Below are positions 12,740 to 23,472 of a stretch of 64,000 nt of DNA, one piece after another. The first letter of the stretch is position 1, and each line of letters opens with the position of its first letter. The position numbers were made by a program, and so were the translations under genes. The stretch is from Myotis daubentonii (Eukaryota; Chordata; Mammalia; Chiroptera; Vespertilionidae): the NCBI RefSeq assembly GCF_963259705.1, contig NC_081861.1:103163726-103227725 (forward strand), read 5' to 3'. The notes below the pieces were generated by a model, which worked only from the letters and a program-made list of their open reading frames with translations, was not told the DNA's origin and made no database searches.

Positions 12740-12850
12740 TTAAGGATATTTGCTGAATGACTATGTGCCACTCATCCTGCTAGGTTCTACAGACTTAAAG
12801 ATGAGCAAGACATGGTCTCTGCCTTCAAAATTATCATAGATGAGTCAGAA
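12740..12850 (+). repeat. L2-like fragment
   Basis: Reads 'ttgctgaatgactatgtgcc' then 'agatgagcaagacatggtct', the L2 3'-end phrase pattern. Confidence 0.5.
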
Positions 12851-13803
12851 ATACAGAGGTATAAATGGGAAAATATAATATAATGCAGTGAGTATATTGT
12901 TAAGAGCAATTCCTGTGGTGGACATGGTAGGCCAGATTCGCACTTTTGATACATCATTTTGGTAGCAGAGCAGAGACAGATTTTAGGAAGGAAATACTTG
13001 AGTCAGATAGATCAGTTAATTAGTGTTTTAATCTAAAGAGAGAAGAAAGAGAAAGAAGGTGAGAGAGAGGAGGGATATCAGTTTACAAGTGTTATAATAA
13101 TCCACAGAGATGGAGAATTGAGAGGGAGAGGAAGAAAGAGAAAACATGGTTGATTGAATGAAGGAGAAGAGGAAGTCTGGAATTATTCAATGGTTTCTAG
13201 GTTTTGTGACTGGATAGATGGTAGTAGATATGTAAAAGATCAGGTAGTATAATGCATTTTATTTTGGACATATTCATTTAGAGATCCCAGGTAGATATTC
13301 AAATAGGAAATCTCAGCTGGAATTTTGGAATATAGGTTTAATATCATGGGCATAGAGACATGAAAGACATCAAGATATAGCTCGCAATTGAAGCCATGAA
13401 AGTGAATGGTGTTACTCAGTATAAGAGTGTTGAATAAAAAGAGATGATGAAGACCTAGGGATGACAAACATTTAAAGGATGTACAGATATAAAAGAAAGC
13501 ATGAGGTAAGAAAAGGTAAACAATCAGTGTAAAGAACTCTTGTGAGTTTATTTAAGAAGAGAAAGAAAGTGTCAAAAAGCTAGAATAAGATGCACAGACC
13601 AGATGAAAATTATTTTGGGTGTTAGAGACACATTATGACAAAGATACGACTGGGAGTAGAGTAGAGCATGATGATCCATGAGTAAAATGGAATAATTAAT
13701 TATAAATAAAACGGATTGAAAGCATGGGAATTTATCTTAAGCAACAGGAAAAGCAGCTGTATTGGGAAGTAAGAAGAATGTAGCTGTAGACTATGTGCTG
13801 GGA
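12851..13803. other. Purine-rich intergenic DNA, probably an ancient unnamed repeat
   Basis: GA-rich sequence, including a (GAGA)-rich tract near 13035-13075. The phrase style ('ttgaagccatgaaagtgaat', 'gagatgatgaagacctaggg') resembles an old medium-reiterated mammalian repeat that I cannot name. No coding potential. Confidence 0.4.
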
Positions 13804-13873
13804 GGGGACAATAAAAATTGAGTTCCTTCTCACTCAAAAACCTCAATTTTATCTAATTTAAGAAGTACCCTCT
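13804..13873 (+). repeat. 70-bp inverted repeat, left arm
   Basis: This 70-bp arm matches the reverse complement of 14496-14565 at 67 of 70 positions by eye (mismatches T/C, A/C, A/G). The spacer is about 620 bp of unrelated sequence. Such close identity suggests a recent inverted duplication or a foldback structure. Confidence 0.85.
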
Positions 13874-14495
13874 GCAAAGAAAGATGGGAGATGGGAAAAC
13901 AGGAGAGATGAAGCTTTAGTAGAGTCATGAAGGTGCTGAATGGCTACTATGGGAACAAGAGAAGATACTAATCAGAGGTGTGTAAAAAAAGGCTGGAACC
14001 CCAAAAAACAAAACTTAGACTGGAGATCATAAATTTCTAGTTTGGGCATTCCAAATAGAGTCTGATATTTTTAATGGGTTATTTAGCAATTTAGATAGTA
14101 AAAAAGTGGATTATGAATTTGATCTTGGCCTTGCCAAGCTGGTGCAGCAGAAGAATGGTGAACAAGGAAGTTCAGAGTTCTTGTGTGAGAATATTTAAAT
14201 TGACCACTTAATCTAGGCTGGGCAGAGGAGGAAGTAAAATGTGGGAAGGTGCTAGGTCATAGCTGCAAAAATGAAGAGATTAAGAAATTTAACTTCTCTG
14301 GGAGTGTATGGTACAAATTAGTGTGCTGAAATTTGCTGTGCAGCTCAGTGATTATAATGTTAGAGAAAGAAAACCATTTGAAAAGTAAGAAATTAATGAA
14401 GTTTGGCAGTGAGAACAAATTTATAAAGCTTGGAAGAAGGGGCTAATTAGGTCAGATTGTCAGGATAGTTGAATGTTATAAGCTGCTGATCTGAA
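13874..14495. other. Spacer between inverted-repeat arms, nothing recognised
   Basis: Purine-rich sequence without coding potential, not recognisable as SPARCL1 or a known transposase. Confidence 0.4.
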
Positions 14496-14565
14496 AGAGG
14501 GTACTTCTTAAATCAGATAAAATTGAGGTTGTTGAGTGGGAAGGAACTCAATTTTTATTGTCCCC
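14496..14565 (-). repeat. 70-bp inverted repeat, right arm
   Basis: Reverse-complement partner of 13804-13873. Its outer edge lies where SPARCL1 homology stops, so the arm junction coincides with the truncation of the pseudogene's 3' end. Confidence 0.85.
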
Positions 14566-15958
14566 TGAGTCACTTCAAAATCCATACAAGCAGAAATAGA
14601 TTTTCAGGCTCCAAAATAATCCAGCTGCAGTTGGTGCCCCTTTTTTTCTGCTCCAGTCTATACTTAGTAACCAACAGATGATAGGAGCTAGCATAGGTCA
14701 GTGCCACAAACTTGTTTAAGGAGTTTTGCAGGAGATCAAATCATTGCATCTTGGCAAACGGTTTTCCCTGTTGGTCAGGCTTACATATGTGGCCTCTTTA
14801 ACACTAGAAGTTCATGCAATAATATACATTGTACACCTCATAGAGGCTTTACTTGAATTTTTATCTTCATTCAGTAAGCTCTCTGCTAATGTTCTATTTC
14901 TCTTTGCTTCTCATATTTTATGTGATGGTAATTTGAATGAACTCTTTTAACCTCCTGGAAGACCTCCCTTGAGATGAAGTTGTTGTCACTTGAACTATGT
15001 CTGGGGCCATTATCACAATCATCAGTAGGTTCTATAAGAAAAGCCTCAGAAATTTTCTCTCCATCTCCTCAAGGCCGCTGATGATCTCAAGGACAGGTTC
15101 TCCCTCTCAGCTCTGCCATTCAGTATCTTGATAGCTCTTATTGATTTTTGATGCAGTTTCCTCTTCCATTTCTTCATTGGAGTTATCCTCTTCTTGTCCT
15201 CAAATTCATTTTTTTTCTTTTTTCTTACATGAGTTGATTGGTTGGACTATTACAGAATATCATTATATTTAGTACAGTCTTGTCCCGGTTAGAATGCTCC
15301 TTGTGAAATTCTTTCTCCTTTTCTTGGTTATCAATGTGGGTACCTACTTCACCTTGATCTTCCCTCCCATCCTCTTTTCCACTGGAAATGTTTGGATCAT
15401 GCTCTTGGTTTCCTTGATCACTCAGATCTTTTCCAAGTTTGCTGCTCCTGCTAAACTGAAGATGTGTGTCATTTACAGGCTGTTCTTGGTTTTCCTCTGT
15501 CTTTGTGATACTTTATTGTTGATCAGAATCTACAATGGAACTAAAATCAAGAGCAAGAGAATCAATGTTCTCTAGGAGTTTTTTTTCTTTTGAAGTTCAC
15601 TCATATCTTGGTCCAATGTACCTTCAACTGGTCTGTAATCCAAATTCTCACTTAAGCCACTTTCACTTTCCTCTTGATCCTGTAATCCCAGCTCTTGGTT
15701 GTAACTCTGCTCCTGATCTGCTGACTGGTCATAGTTTTCCTCTTTTGACTGTCGTACCAAAGTTTTTCAGCTTTATGTTTAAGATGGTCTCATATGGATA
15801 CTATAGTTTACTTTTAATTTTCTGCATCTTAAAACCTTAAAATGAGCACCATAATGTTGTCAGGCATTACTAACATTTCAGCCTGCTGGATGGAACTCAA
15901 GTAATCAACATTTGATTGGGAATGATCAGATAGGAAACTTGCATTTTTTCTGTGCTCC
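14566..15958 (-). pseudogene. SPARCL1: SPARCL1 (hevin) processed pseudogene, 3'-truncated
   Basis: Read on the minus strand in shifting frames, the sequence follows SPARCL1, a secreted matricellular glycoprotein. It starts near NASFLSDHSQ just after the signal peptide. It then runs through the acidic Gln/Glu-rich region (QSADQEQSYNQELGLQDQEE, GTLDQDMSE, NQEHDPNISSGKEDG) and IEPTDD..NGPRHSSSD, and reaches the follistatin-like domain (TYASSYHLLVTKYRLE). Frameshifts and stops are frequent. Segments that I expect in separate SPARCL1 exons are contiguous, which indicates a reverse-transcribed copy. The C-terminal calcium-binding domain is missing: homology stops after a 'DFEV'-like segment at about 14567, where a 70-bp inverted-repeat arm begins. 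Identification is by comparison with the remembered SPARCL1 protein; the functional gene is elsewhere. Confidence 0.88.
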
Positions 15959-16249
15959 ATTAGAGAGAGGGTGGAGTGGAACAGTGTCCTGTGAGGAGAG
16001 ACTGGGATTTGTGGCTCAGGGGAGAGAGCTGAAATGACAACCACCAGGGTCCCTTTGCTTAGTCTTTCTCCCACACTGCAGACTCCGTTTTTCTTGGGTG
16101 GAGCACTCAGTCATGACTTTTATTAGTTGTAAAGGATGGGTGATGACAATAACCCATTAGAACATAAAGTTTTAGGAAACCAGAAATGTATTTGTTGACA
16201 TATCAGTGTTTGTACTTTTGCATAATGCTTCCAAATAGGGACTTTAAAC
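15959..16249. other. Sequence upstream of the SPARCL1 pseudogene
   Basis: May contain 5'UTR-derived sequence of the retrocopy at its left edge. Otherwise nothing is recognised. Confidence 0.35.
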
Positions 16250-16830
16250 TATCCTGTATGTAATTCAATTCAATTATACTACTTTTCATTGAGTGCTTAC
16301 TAAGTAACAGCCTATGTCTTGGCTATATGGTGATGAACTGAACAGATCTTGTTATGGCACTAATGGAACTAACAGCACAGTTGGTGAAATAGCCAATAAA
16401 CATGTAAAAAATCTAAATTACAATTGATGCTATGAAGAGAAAGAAGAGAGAATAAGAATATATATAATTATGTGTAGAACTACCAAGATCGGACTGACAG
16501 TAAAAGTCTCTCTGACAAGAAAACTGAAATTAAAAGGAGTTGAACATCTGAAGAACTACAGGAAGATAATTCCTGATAGGAGTATCATGTGCAGAGGACT
16601 TAGTCAGGAACAAAATCTTGGCTTGTTCTAAAAAGTTAAAGTTAAAACACAGAGGATGAGGAAGAGAATGGCATGAGGTGATGTCAAAGGGGACAAGAGC
16701 CATATTAGGTATGGAATTAAGGCCACGGTGAGAAGTTTCCCTTAATGAAACAGAGAATCAGTGAAGGATTTTAGGCAGGAGAATTATAAAACATTTCAAA
16801 GAAAAATCACTTGGGCCACAAAGTGGAAAG
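16250..16830 (+). repeat. Ancient mammal-wide repeat (L2-like), diverged
   Basis: It begins like an L2 3' end ('cattgagtgcttactaagta') and continues with 'gaatggcatgaggtgatgtc' and 'gtgaaggattttaggcagga', phrases typical of old mammalian interspersed repeats. The subfamily was not determined. Confidence 0.4.
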
Positions 16831-16974
16831 GATAAGAAGAGGTCAAACAATGACATAGTCCTGCCATCAAGAAGTGCAAAATTTAATTAAAGAAACACAT
16901 CTTAACAGAATCTCAATTAGTGTGGTAATTACCACGATAAAGGTAAGAGAGTATGGAAATAAGAAAGAGTTCCA

Positions 16975-17135
16975 ATTCTAATACACCATCACTTAAAATA
17001 TTCATTTTTCACTTTAGTGCAACTTATTTAACCTCCCTTAGTCTCAGTTTCCTCATTTGTAATATGGAAATAATCATAGGGCTTCTATGAGGATTAATTA
17101 TATAATATGTGAAAAGTGCTTAGGTTATAAATAAA
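16975..17135 (+). repeat. MIR SINE
   Basis: Contains 'tcagtttcctcatttgtaat' and 'ttctatgaggattaattata', the diagnostic MIR tail. Confidence 0.65.
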
Positions 17136-18484
17136 TGGCAGCCCTCAATAAATAGTAGTCATAATTAGTGTTAGTGTTAGATACAGTATGGGGAATGAAC
17201 TACACAGGTCAAAACTGGGATACAGGGAGTTTACTAAGGCATCTGTCACAATAGTCAAGAGGAATGATGACTGTGGCCTGGATTAGGATGGCTATAAAGT
17301 ACACATGGAATAGATATTAATTTAAGAGCTTTTTAGGGGGGAAAAATCACTTGGTTTCTGATTGGGTGTGGGCAAAATGTAGTGATAAGAGTTGTTTAAA
17401 TTCTCAGTTCCCAGCTTGATTGTCTGGGAGGAGAGTCATGCACATATGGAGAAAGAGAACTCAGACTTAGGAGTGAGTCACCAATCTCACACTTCATCCT
17501 AAAATAGGAAACAACAAAATACATCTAGATTGAAGAGGAGAGATATTGGCAACACAATGGCCAAAGTCAAACCAGAAATAGTCAACAATAGAACCAGCAT
17601 CAAAGATAGAAAGATAGAGGCAGAGGAAGAGACATAGAGAAGGCACATACTCCAACTTTAGCCCTTCCATTCAGCATTTTCTTGTTAATGGTTTAGTCTG
17701 TTCTTCTCTCTTAAATTTCAGAAATTTCACATATTATCCACAGCAAGTTAAATGTTTCTTCTCTAAGAGTTTATATGTCTGCCTTGCCACAAACAAATTT
17801 TGCCAGCATATCCGTACCATGGGGATTTTACATTTAATTGTCACCAAAAATATTTTTTGGAAAAAAAAAACCTTCCCACTTCCCTTTCAGTCTGAAGAAG
17901 AGAAGATATTTTGGAAATCAGGCCATGCAAATCTCTAAACTCACAATAAACTATTACTTGCAGAGGTATAAGAACCCACAGAAAAAAAAAATAAGGTGTA
18001 AACTTGACCTCTAGCTTGCTGTTCAGGCCTGATAGAGCTCCATTATTTAACACAAAAGTATCAACAGAATATGCCCCTTTAGTAAGTGAAACTTAGTACA
18101 CCAGTGAAGCACAATCAAATACCCATATCTGTAAAAGCAGAAGTGGAGGTGTGATTTGGGTGTGTGCAAACTGTCCTTATTTTTTTAAATTGAAATGCAT
18201 TTGATACATTTTCCTTTGTTCTCTCACAGCCTCTTCATAGATGATAGATGAGAGTAGAAACAGTGCCAATACTAAAGTCAAAGTGGGTGGTGAGGAAAGA
18301 TTGGCTTAATGTGTGGGGACAAGGGTTTAGTTATTTCCTGATAGCTTAACTAGAGTAATCTTAGTGTTATAAGATAATAAGATTCTCTATGTTATTAAAA
18401 AGGTTCTGCCATAATGTACCCTTCAAGTGTCACAATGAACCCCATTCTATTATCTAGTACCTCCTGAGAAGTAAGAGGCAAGTG
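17136..18484. other. Intergenic DNA, nothing recognised
   Basis: No gene or nameable repeat in about 1.3 kb. The 70-codon minus-strand frame at 17841-18053 is hydrophobic but has no family signature. Confidence 0.45.
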
Positions 18485-18690
18485 ATGTAGTGGAAATAGG
18501 ATACTGTAGACTTTGGATCAAGTCAGGTGTGATCGTAAATTTCATTTTTACCATTTTCCAGTTTCGTTACCTCAGGAATTTACTGAACCTCTCTGAACTT
18601 CAGTTTCCTCATCTGCACGATGACAATAATAATAGTACCCACCTCTGAGGACAGTTGTGAGATTTTAATTAGATAATTCATATAAAAAAA
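18485..18690 (+). repeat. MIR SINE
   Basis: A well preserved copy: 'gtttcgttacctcaggaatt', 'gaacttcagtttcctcatct' and 'agttgtgagattttaattag'. Confidence 0.7.
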
Positions 18691-19069
18691 TCCATTGCAG
18701 GTTTTGTGGTACATCACCGATAGTCAAACTATGATAATTACTAGTATTTCCTGTCTTTTACCTGTGAGAATTCCTCAATCCTCTTTTGTAAGTCATGCAT
18801 TCAGAAGACTGCATTATTTTGTAGAACATATCAAAGATAGTCCAAATTGAAAGAATGGGATACTAGTATAAGGGGCAGAAAAAATGAAAAGCACTGTTTA
18901 GAGTAATGGTAGCTCATAATGTGGACTCTCTTTTATCTGTCAATTAATCACTTGGGATCCTGTTCTTTTAGCCTATTTCCTGGAGCAGGACTTAAAAAAT
19001 ATAGAAAGTCAATCTGCTACTTACAAGGAGAATCTAAAAGCAGGCATCTCCTGTTTTTTTTTTTATGAA
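18691..19069. other. Intergenic DNA, nothing recognised
   Basis: No gene or nameable repeat. Confidence 0.45.
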
Positions 19070-19575
19070 ATTTTAAATGTATTTTTCAATTATAATTAAT
19101 ATTTCATATTGTTTTATATAAGTTTCAGGTGTATAGCATAGTGGTTAGACATTTAAAAATTTATAAAGTTATCCCCCCAATAAGTCTAGTACACTCTTAG
19201 CATCATACATAGTTATAACAATACTAGAGGCCTGGTGCACAGATTCATGCACATTGAAAGAAAATTAATTAGAAGGTGGCTGGCAGGGTCCCTCCAGCAG
19301 GTGGGGTCCCTCAGCCTGGCCTGCGGGGATTGGGCAGAAACCAGCAGTCCAACATCTTCTGAGGGTTCCCAGAGTGCGAGAGGGCACTCTGCAAAGTTGC
19401 TGTCACTCGGCAGCTCCTGCATTGAGCATCTGTCCCTTGGTGGTCAGTGTGCATCGTACTTACTGGCTGGTCGGCCAGTGGTTTGGTGGCTTAGCCTTTT
19501 ATATATAGAGGCTATTGATTATAGTCCCTGTGCTGTATTTTACACCCCATGATTATTTATAACTTACCCTAAAGA
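19070..19575 (-). repeat. L1 3' end, reverse strand, split by a Helitron
   Basis: Matches the L1MA-type 3' end on the minus strand: 'aagtttcaggtgtatagcat', 'ccccccaataagtctagtac' and, after the Helitron, 'ttatagtccctgtgctgtat'. The two L1 halves rejoin cleanly if the Helitron is removed. Confidence 0.75.
19224..19509 (-). mobile_element. Non-autonomous HeliBat Helitron, reverse strand
   Basis: The 3' terminus on the minus strand is CTAG preceded by the subterminal 'gcaccaggcct' palindromic region. The 5' terminus is TC (TCTATATATAAAAGGCTAAG). It is inserted into an L1 without target-site duplication, as expected for a rolling-circle transposon. It has no replicase or helicase and depends on autonomous HeliBat proteins. 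Confidence 0.85.
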
Positions 19576-19721
19576 TTTCACTAAAACATTATAGAACTGA
19601 TAAATGAACTCAGTAAAGTAGCAGGATAGTGGCATTTTGTACTCTAGTAATAAACTATAAAAAAGAGAGATTAGGATAGCAATCCCACTTACAATTGCAT
19701 AAATAATAAAATAAAATATCT

Positions 19722-19925
19722 GCCCACCCAGTGTGGCTCAGTGGTTGAGCATCGACCCATGAACCAGGAGGTCATGGTTTTCGATTCCTAGTCAAGGCAC
19801 ATGCCTGGGTTGTGGGCTCAATCCCCTGTAGGGGGTCATGCAGGAGGCAGCCAATCAATTAATTTCTCTCATCATTGATATTTACATATCTCTCTCCCTG
19901 AAATCAATAAAAGCAGATTAAAAAA
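19722..19925 (+). repeat. Ves SINE
   Basis: Head 'gcccacccagtgtggctcag', B-box-like 'ttttcgattcctagtcaagg', then 'gaaatcaataaaagcagatt'. It is inserted in L1 ORF2. Confidence 0.85.
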
Positions 19926-20354
19926 TAAAATAACTAAGAATAAATTTAACCAAGGAAGTAAAAGTCATATACTCAGAAAATTATAAGACAATGAATAAAA
20001 AAAATACAAATAAATGGAAGCATATATTGTGCTGATGGATAGGAAAAATTAACACTGTTAAACTATTCATACTACCCAAAGCAACCTATAGATTTAAAGC
20101 AAATACAACAAATAATTCTAAAATGTATATGCAACCACAAAAAATGCTGAATAGCCACAACAATCTTGATAAAGAAGAACGAAGTTGGAGTTATCATGCT
20201 ACCTGATACCAAACTATGCTACAAGGCTATAGTAATCAAAACGGCATGGTACTGGCATAAAAACAGGCATACAGATAAATGAAACAGAATAGACAGCCCA
20301 GAAATAAACTCACATATATATGGTCAATTAATATATGAAAAAGGAGGCAAGAAT

Positions 20355-20505
20355 GTATAATGGGATTAAGGCAGGAATAACTATGTATTGTATCAGATTT
20401 ATTGCAATGATCACTTAGTGAGTTATATAATGTCTAATCTCTGGACAGTATATCTGAAACTAATATGATATTGTTTATCAACTGTAATTGAAAAATAAAA
20501 AAATG
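20355..20505 (+). repeat. Nested 5'-truncated L1 3' end
   Basis: Reads 'tgcaatgatcacttagtgag' to 'gtttatcaactgtaattgaa' and an A-rich tail, an L1MA-type 3' terminus. It interrupts the ORF2 phrase that resumes at 'aaatggtgttgggaa'. Confidence 0.7.
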
Positions 20506-21299
20506 ATTTAAGTAAACATTAAAAATGAAAAAGAAAAATGGTGTTGGGAAAACTGAACAGATACATGAAAAAAATAAAACTAAACCACCTGCTTATACCA
20601 TATACAAGAATAAACTCAAATGAAATGAAACCTTACATGTATGATCCCAAACAATAAAACTCTTAGATAAAAAACATAGCCAGTAAACTCTCTGACATTG
20701 CTCTTAGTAATATTCTTTCTGATATATCCCTTCGGCAAGGGAAACAAAAGAGAAACAATAAACAAATGTGACTACAGCAAACTAAAAATATTTTGCACAC
20801 TAAAAGAGACCATTAACAAAAATTAAATTTCAACCTATTGAATGCAAAAATACATTAACTAATTATACTTCCAATAAGGGGTTAATATAACAATTGATAA
20901 AAATACTCATACAACTCAACATCTAAAAAACAACAATCCAATTAGAAAATGTCCAGAGGACCTGAATAGACATCTTTCCAAAGAAGACATAGAGATGACC
21001 AATAGACATATGAAAAGTTGCTCAATATCACTAATCATCAAAGAAAAGCAAATTAAAACCACAATGAGACACCACCTCACACCTATAAGAATGCCTATCA
21101 TCAATAAAACAACAAACAAGTGTTGTGAAGGATGTGGAGAAAAGGGAGTCCTCATGGACTGTTGGTGGGAATGTAGATTGGTGCAGCTACTATGGAAAAC
21201 AGTATGGAAAATTCTTTAAAAATTAAAAATGGAACTGTCTTATGACCCAACGATTCCACTTCTGGGTATATCCAAAGAAACCCAAAACACTAATTCAAA

Positions 21300-21990
21300 A
21301 TAACAGACTGATAGTTGCTAGAGGGGAAGGGGTTTAGGTGACTGGGTTAAATAGGTGAAGGGATTAGGAAGTACAAATGGTTAATTACAAAATAGCCATA
21401 GGAAAAAAAACAAACAAAAAACAAAATAGTCATGGGGTTGTAAAGTACAGCATAGAGAATATAAGTCAATAATATTGCAGTAACTATGTGTGGTGGCAGA
21501 ATTATCAGGGTCAAACCAGAAAGGTGTTGTACAGCAAAGGAAACCATCAATAAAATGAATAGACAACCTACCAACTGGGAGAAGATATTTGCCAATGATA
21601 AATCTGATAAGGGGTTAATATCTAAAATTTATAAAAACTCATACAACTCAAAACCAAAACAAACAATCCATTTAAAAAGTGGGCAGAGGCCCTGGCTGGT
21701 TTGCTCAGTGGATAGAGCGTCAGCCTGCAGACTGAAGGGTCCCTGGTTTGATTCCAATCAAGGGCACATACATTGGTTGCAGGCTCCTCCCTGGCCTGGG
21801 CCCTGATCATGGCTTGCGCAGGAGGCAGCTAATCAATGTGTTTCTCTCACATCGATGTTTCTCTCTATCTTTCCCTCTCTCTTCTATTCTTTCTAAAAAT
21901 CAATGGAAAAATATCCTCAGGCGAGGGTTTAAAAAAAAAATGGGCAGAGGACCTGAATACCTGAATAGACATTTGTCCACTCTCTTTTTA
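21300..21990 (+). repeat. L1 3'UTR and second ORF2 fragment, plus strand
   Basis: 21300-21495 is an L1 3'UTR-like block ('aaataggtgaagggattagg'). 21500-21688 and 21940-21985 are ORF2 text ('aaccatcaataaaatgaata', 'tgataaggggttaatatcta'). They are split by a Ves SINE. Confidence 0.65.
21689..21940 (+). repeat. Ves SINE with target-site duplication
   Basis: Head GCCCTGGCTGGTTTGCTCAG, B-box-like 'ggtttgattccaatcaaggg', poly-A end. The 9-bp flank TGGGCAGAG occurs at 21680-21688 and 21941-21949, so this is a complete insertion into L1. Confidence 0.92.
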
Positions 21991-23400
21991 TAAACTTAAA
22001 GTGATCAAAACAACATAAAAATAATAACAAAAACCCTTACTTCACCGAAGGAATAACCTCACTGCATTATTTCTTCCACTTCTAGCTCTAACTGTAATAA
22101 ACATTCTTGCAAATTGGAAAGAAGTTATGTTTGTAAAATTTGTCTTTGAAAGGGAAAGAAATGATGAAGAGAAGAATGTGTATAAATGTTAGGCACATTT
22201 TCCTCCTATTTGAATTCCCAGATCTCTGTTCAGTGGCTTTGTGGCTTTAATGACCTGAGCTTTGCTTCTTCTACCACTATTATGTGCAGAATGAATTAAA
22301 TGATTTTCAAAGTTCCTCTCCAGTCTAAAATTTTACAAGAGAGATAAAGTAAAATAATAAGTTTGCTGCTTTTTAGCCATTCTTATTTGCAGACAGCCTG
22401 CATAAACCCAATAAATCCACAGCCAGACCTTGAGAAGTCCTAAATATTCTATATTTCCCAGGCCATACACATGATACATAATAGAAACCATACTAAATCA
22501 TAAAATAAGATTAAAGAAGTCCAAAGGTATTTTACTCCTTATGATGACTACTTCAATGAAAAGAAACAACAACATTAACTTTTAAATTGTTTCCAAGAAA
22601 TGATTTTGGTGGCCTGTTTTGCTGGTGCCCTAATCAATGTTTACTCTGACTGTTGGATAATCTGTCATGTCCATGATGTTACACCAGTACAGAATTACAC
22701 AAACAATTACTCTCTTCTCTTTCAGACCACATAAGGGGAAAGATCCCAGTTCAGCTTCTAAATTCATATACTATTACTTAATTTTGAATGTAAATTTCAA
22801 ATTGGACCTAAGTCTAGAGAAAAACATAAAGTGCATGAGAACCACAAGCTATTGTGATAGAATAATGAGGAGATAACATCCCTAACCACTGAAAATCAGC
22901 CAGGATACTGGAAATGCAGGCTAAGAGAAGCAGGGCCATTTTCCAAGTATTGTGGTGTCAAGGTAGAAAGCCAGAGTCCGAAGGGCAAGGTAGCAGACAA
23001 AGGAGAGGCAACGGGACATAAAAGGTGAGGCTAGATTTCTATCATTACAAATGAGAATGACTGAACAGTATTCACTTTAACCAAGGCTTTTGCAAGATAA
23101 ATTCGGACACAAAAGAAACTCAAATGTCACACCCATTTTGCTGTGGTGAGAACAGTAGACTGGCTATTTCAGAATATCCTTGCCTGCAAAATATAACTTT
23201 GAATATCTGGGAAAGAAGTTTGGGGGTAATTCCATGTTTCTCTAACTGATTCATTGGGTGACTTTAGATCAATAGTATATTTTCCTTGAGCATTTATTTA
23301 TTCTTCTGCAAACAGGCCCCTTCTAATTATAGTATTTTATGTCTTTTCAAATGTGAAAATAAATCTGGGTGTTGGCTAAAGAACTGGTTAACCACTAAAC
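21991..23400. other. P2RY10 upstream or intronic DNA, nothing else recognised
   Basis: About 1.4 kb without recognised repeats, which is unusual in this window. It precedes the splice acceptor of the P2RY10 coding exon and so is probably intron. Upstream 5'UTR exons cannot be placed from sequence alone. Confidence 0.45.
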
Positions 23401-23423
23401 TTTTTTTTCTTTGGTTTGGGCAG
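23401..23423 (+). promoter_or_regulatory. P2RY10: Splice acceptor of the P2RY10 coding exon
   Basis: A T-rich polypyrimidine tract runs into CAG at 23421-23423, immediately before the region homologous to the P2RY10 N-terminus. In other mammals the coding sequence sits in one terminal exon behind non-coding 5' exons, and this site fits that structure. Confidence 0.7.
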
Positions 23424-23472
23424 GGATCATAACTCTACGACTTACTTTAATGAATATACTGAAATATTCAAG

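Larger units (their letters stand above)
19580..21340 (+). repeat. L1 ORF2 (C-terminal) fragment, decayed
   Basis: Plus-strand L1 ORF2 text: 'caaactatgctacaaggcta', 'aatggtgttgggaaaactga' and 'agatgaccaatagacatatg', ending with 'gtgcagctactatggaaaac'. Frames are broken throughout. A Ves SINE (19722-19925) and a second L1 tail (about 20355-20505) are nested inside. Confidence 0.75.

Noticed and set aside
23416..23472. N-terminal extension of P2RY10 starting at TTG 23416
   Set aside because: The codon is TTG, not ATG, and it overlaps the splice acceptor (CAG at 23421-23423), so these bases are intronic.
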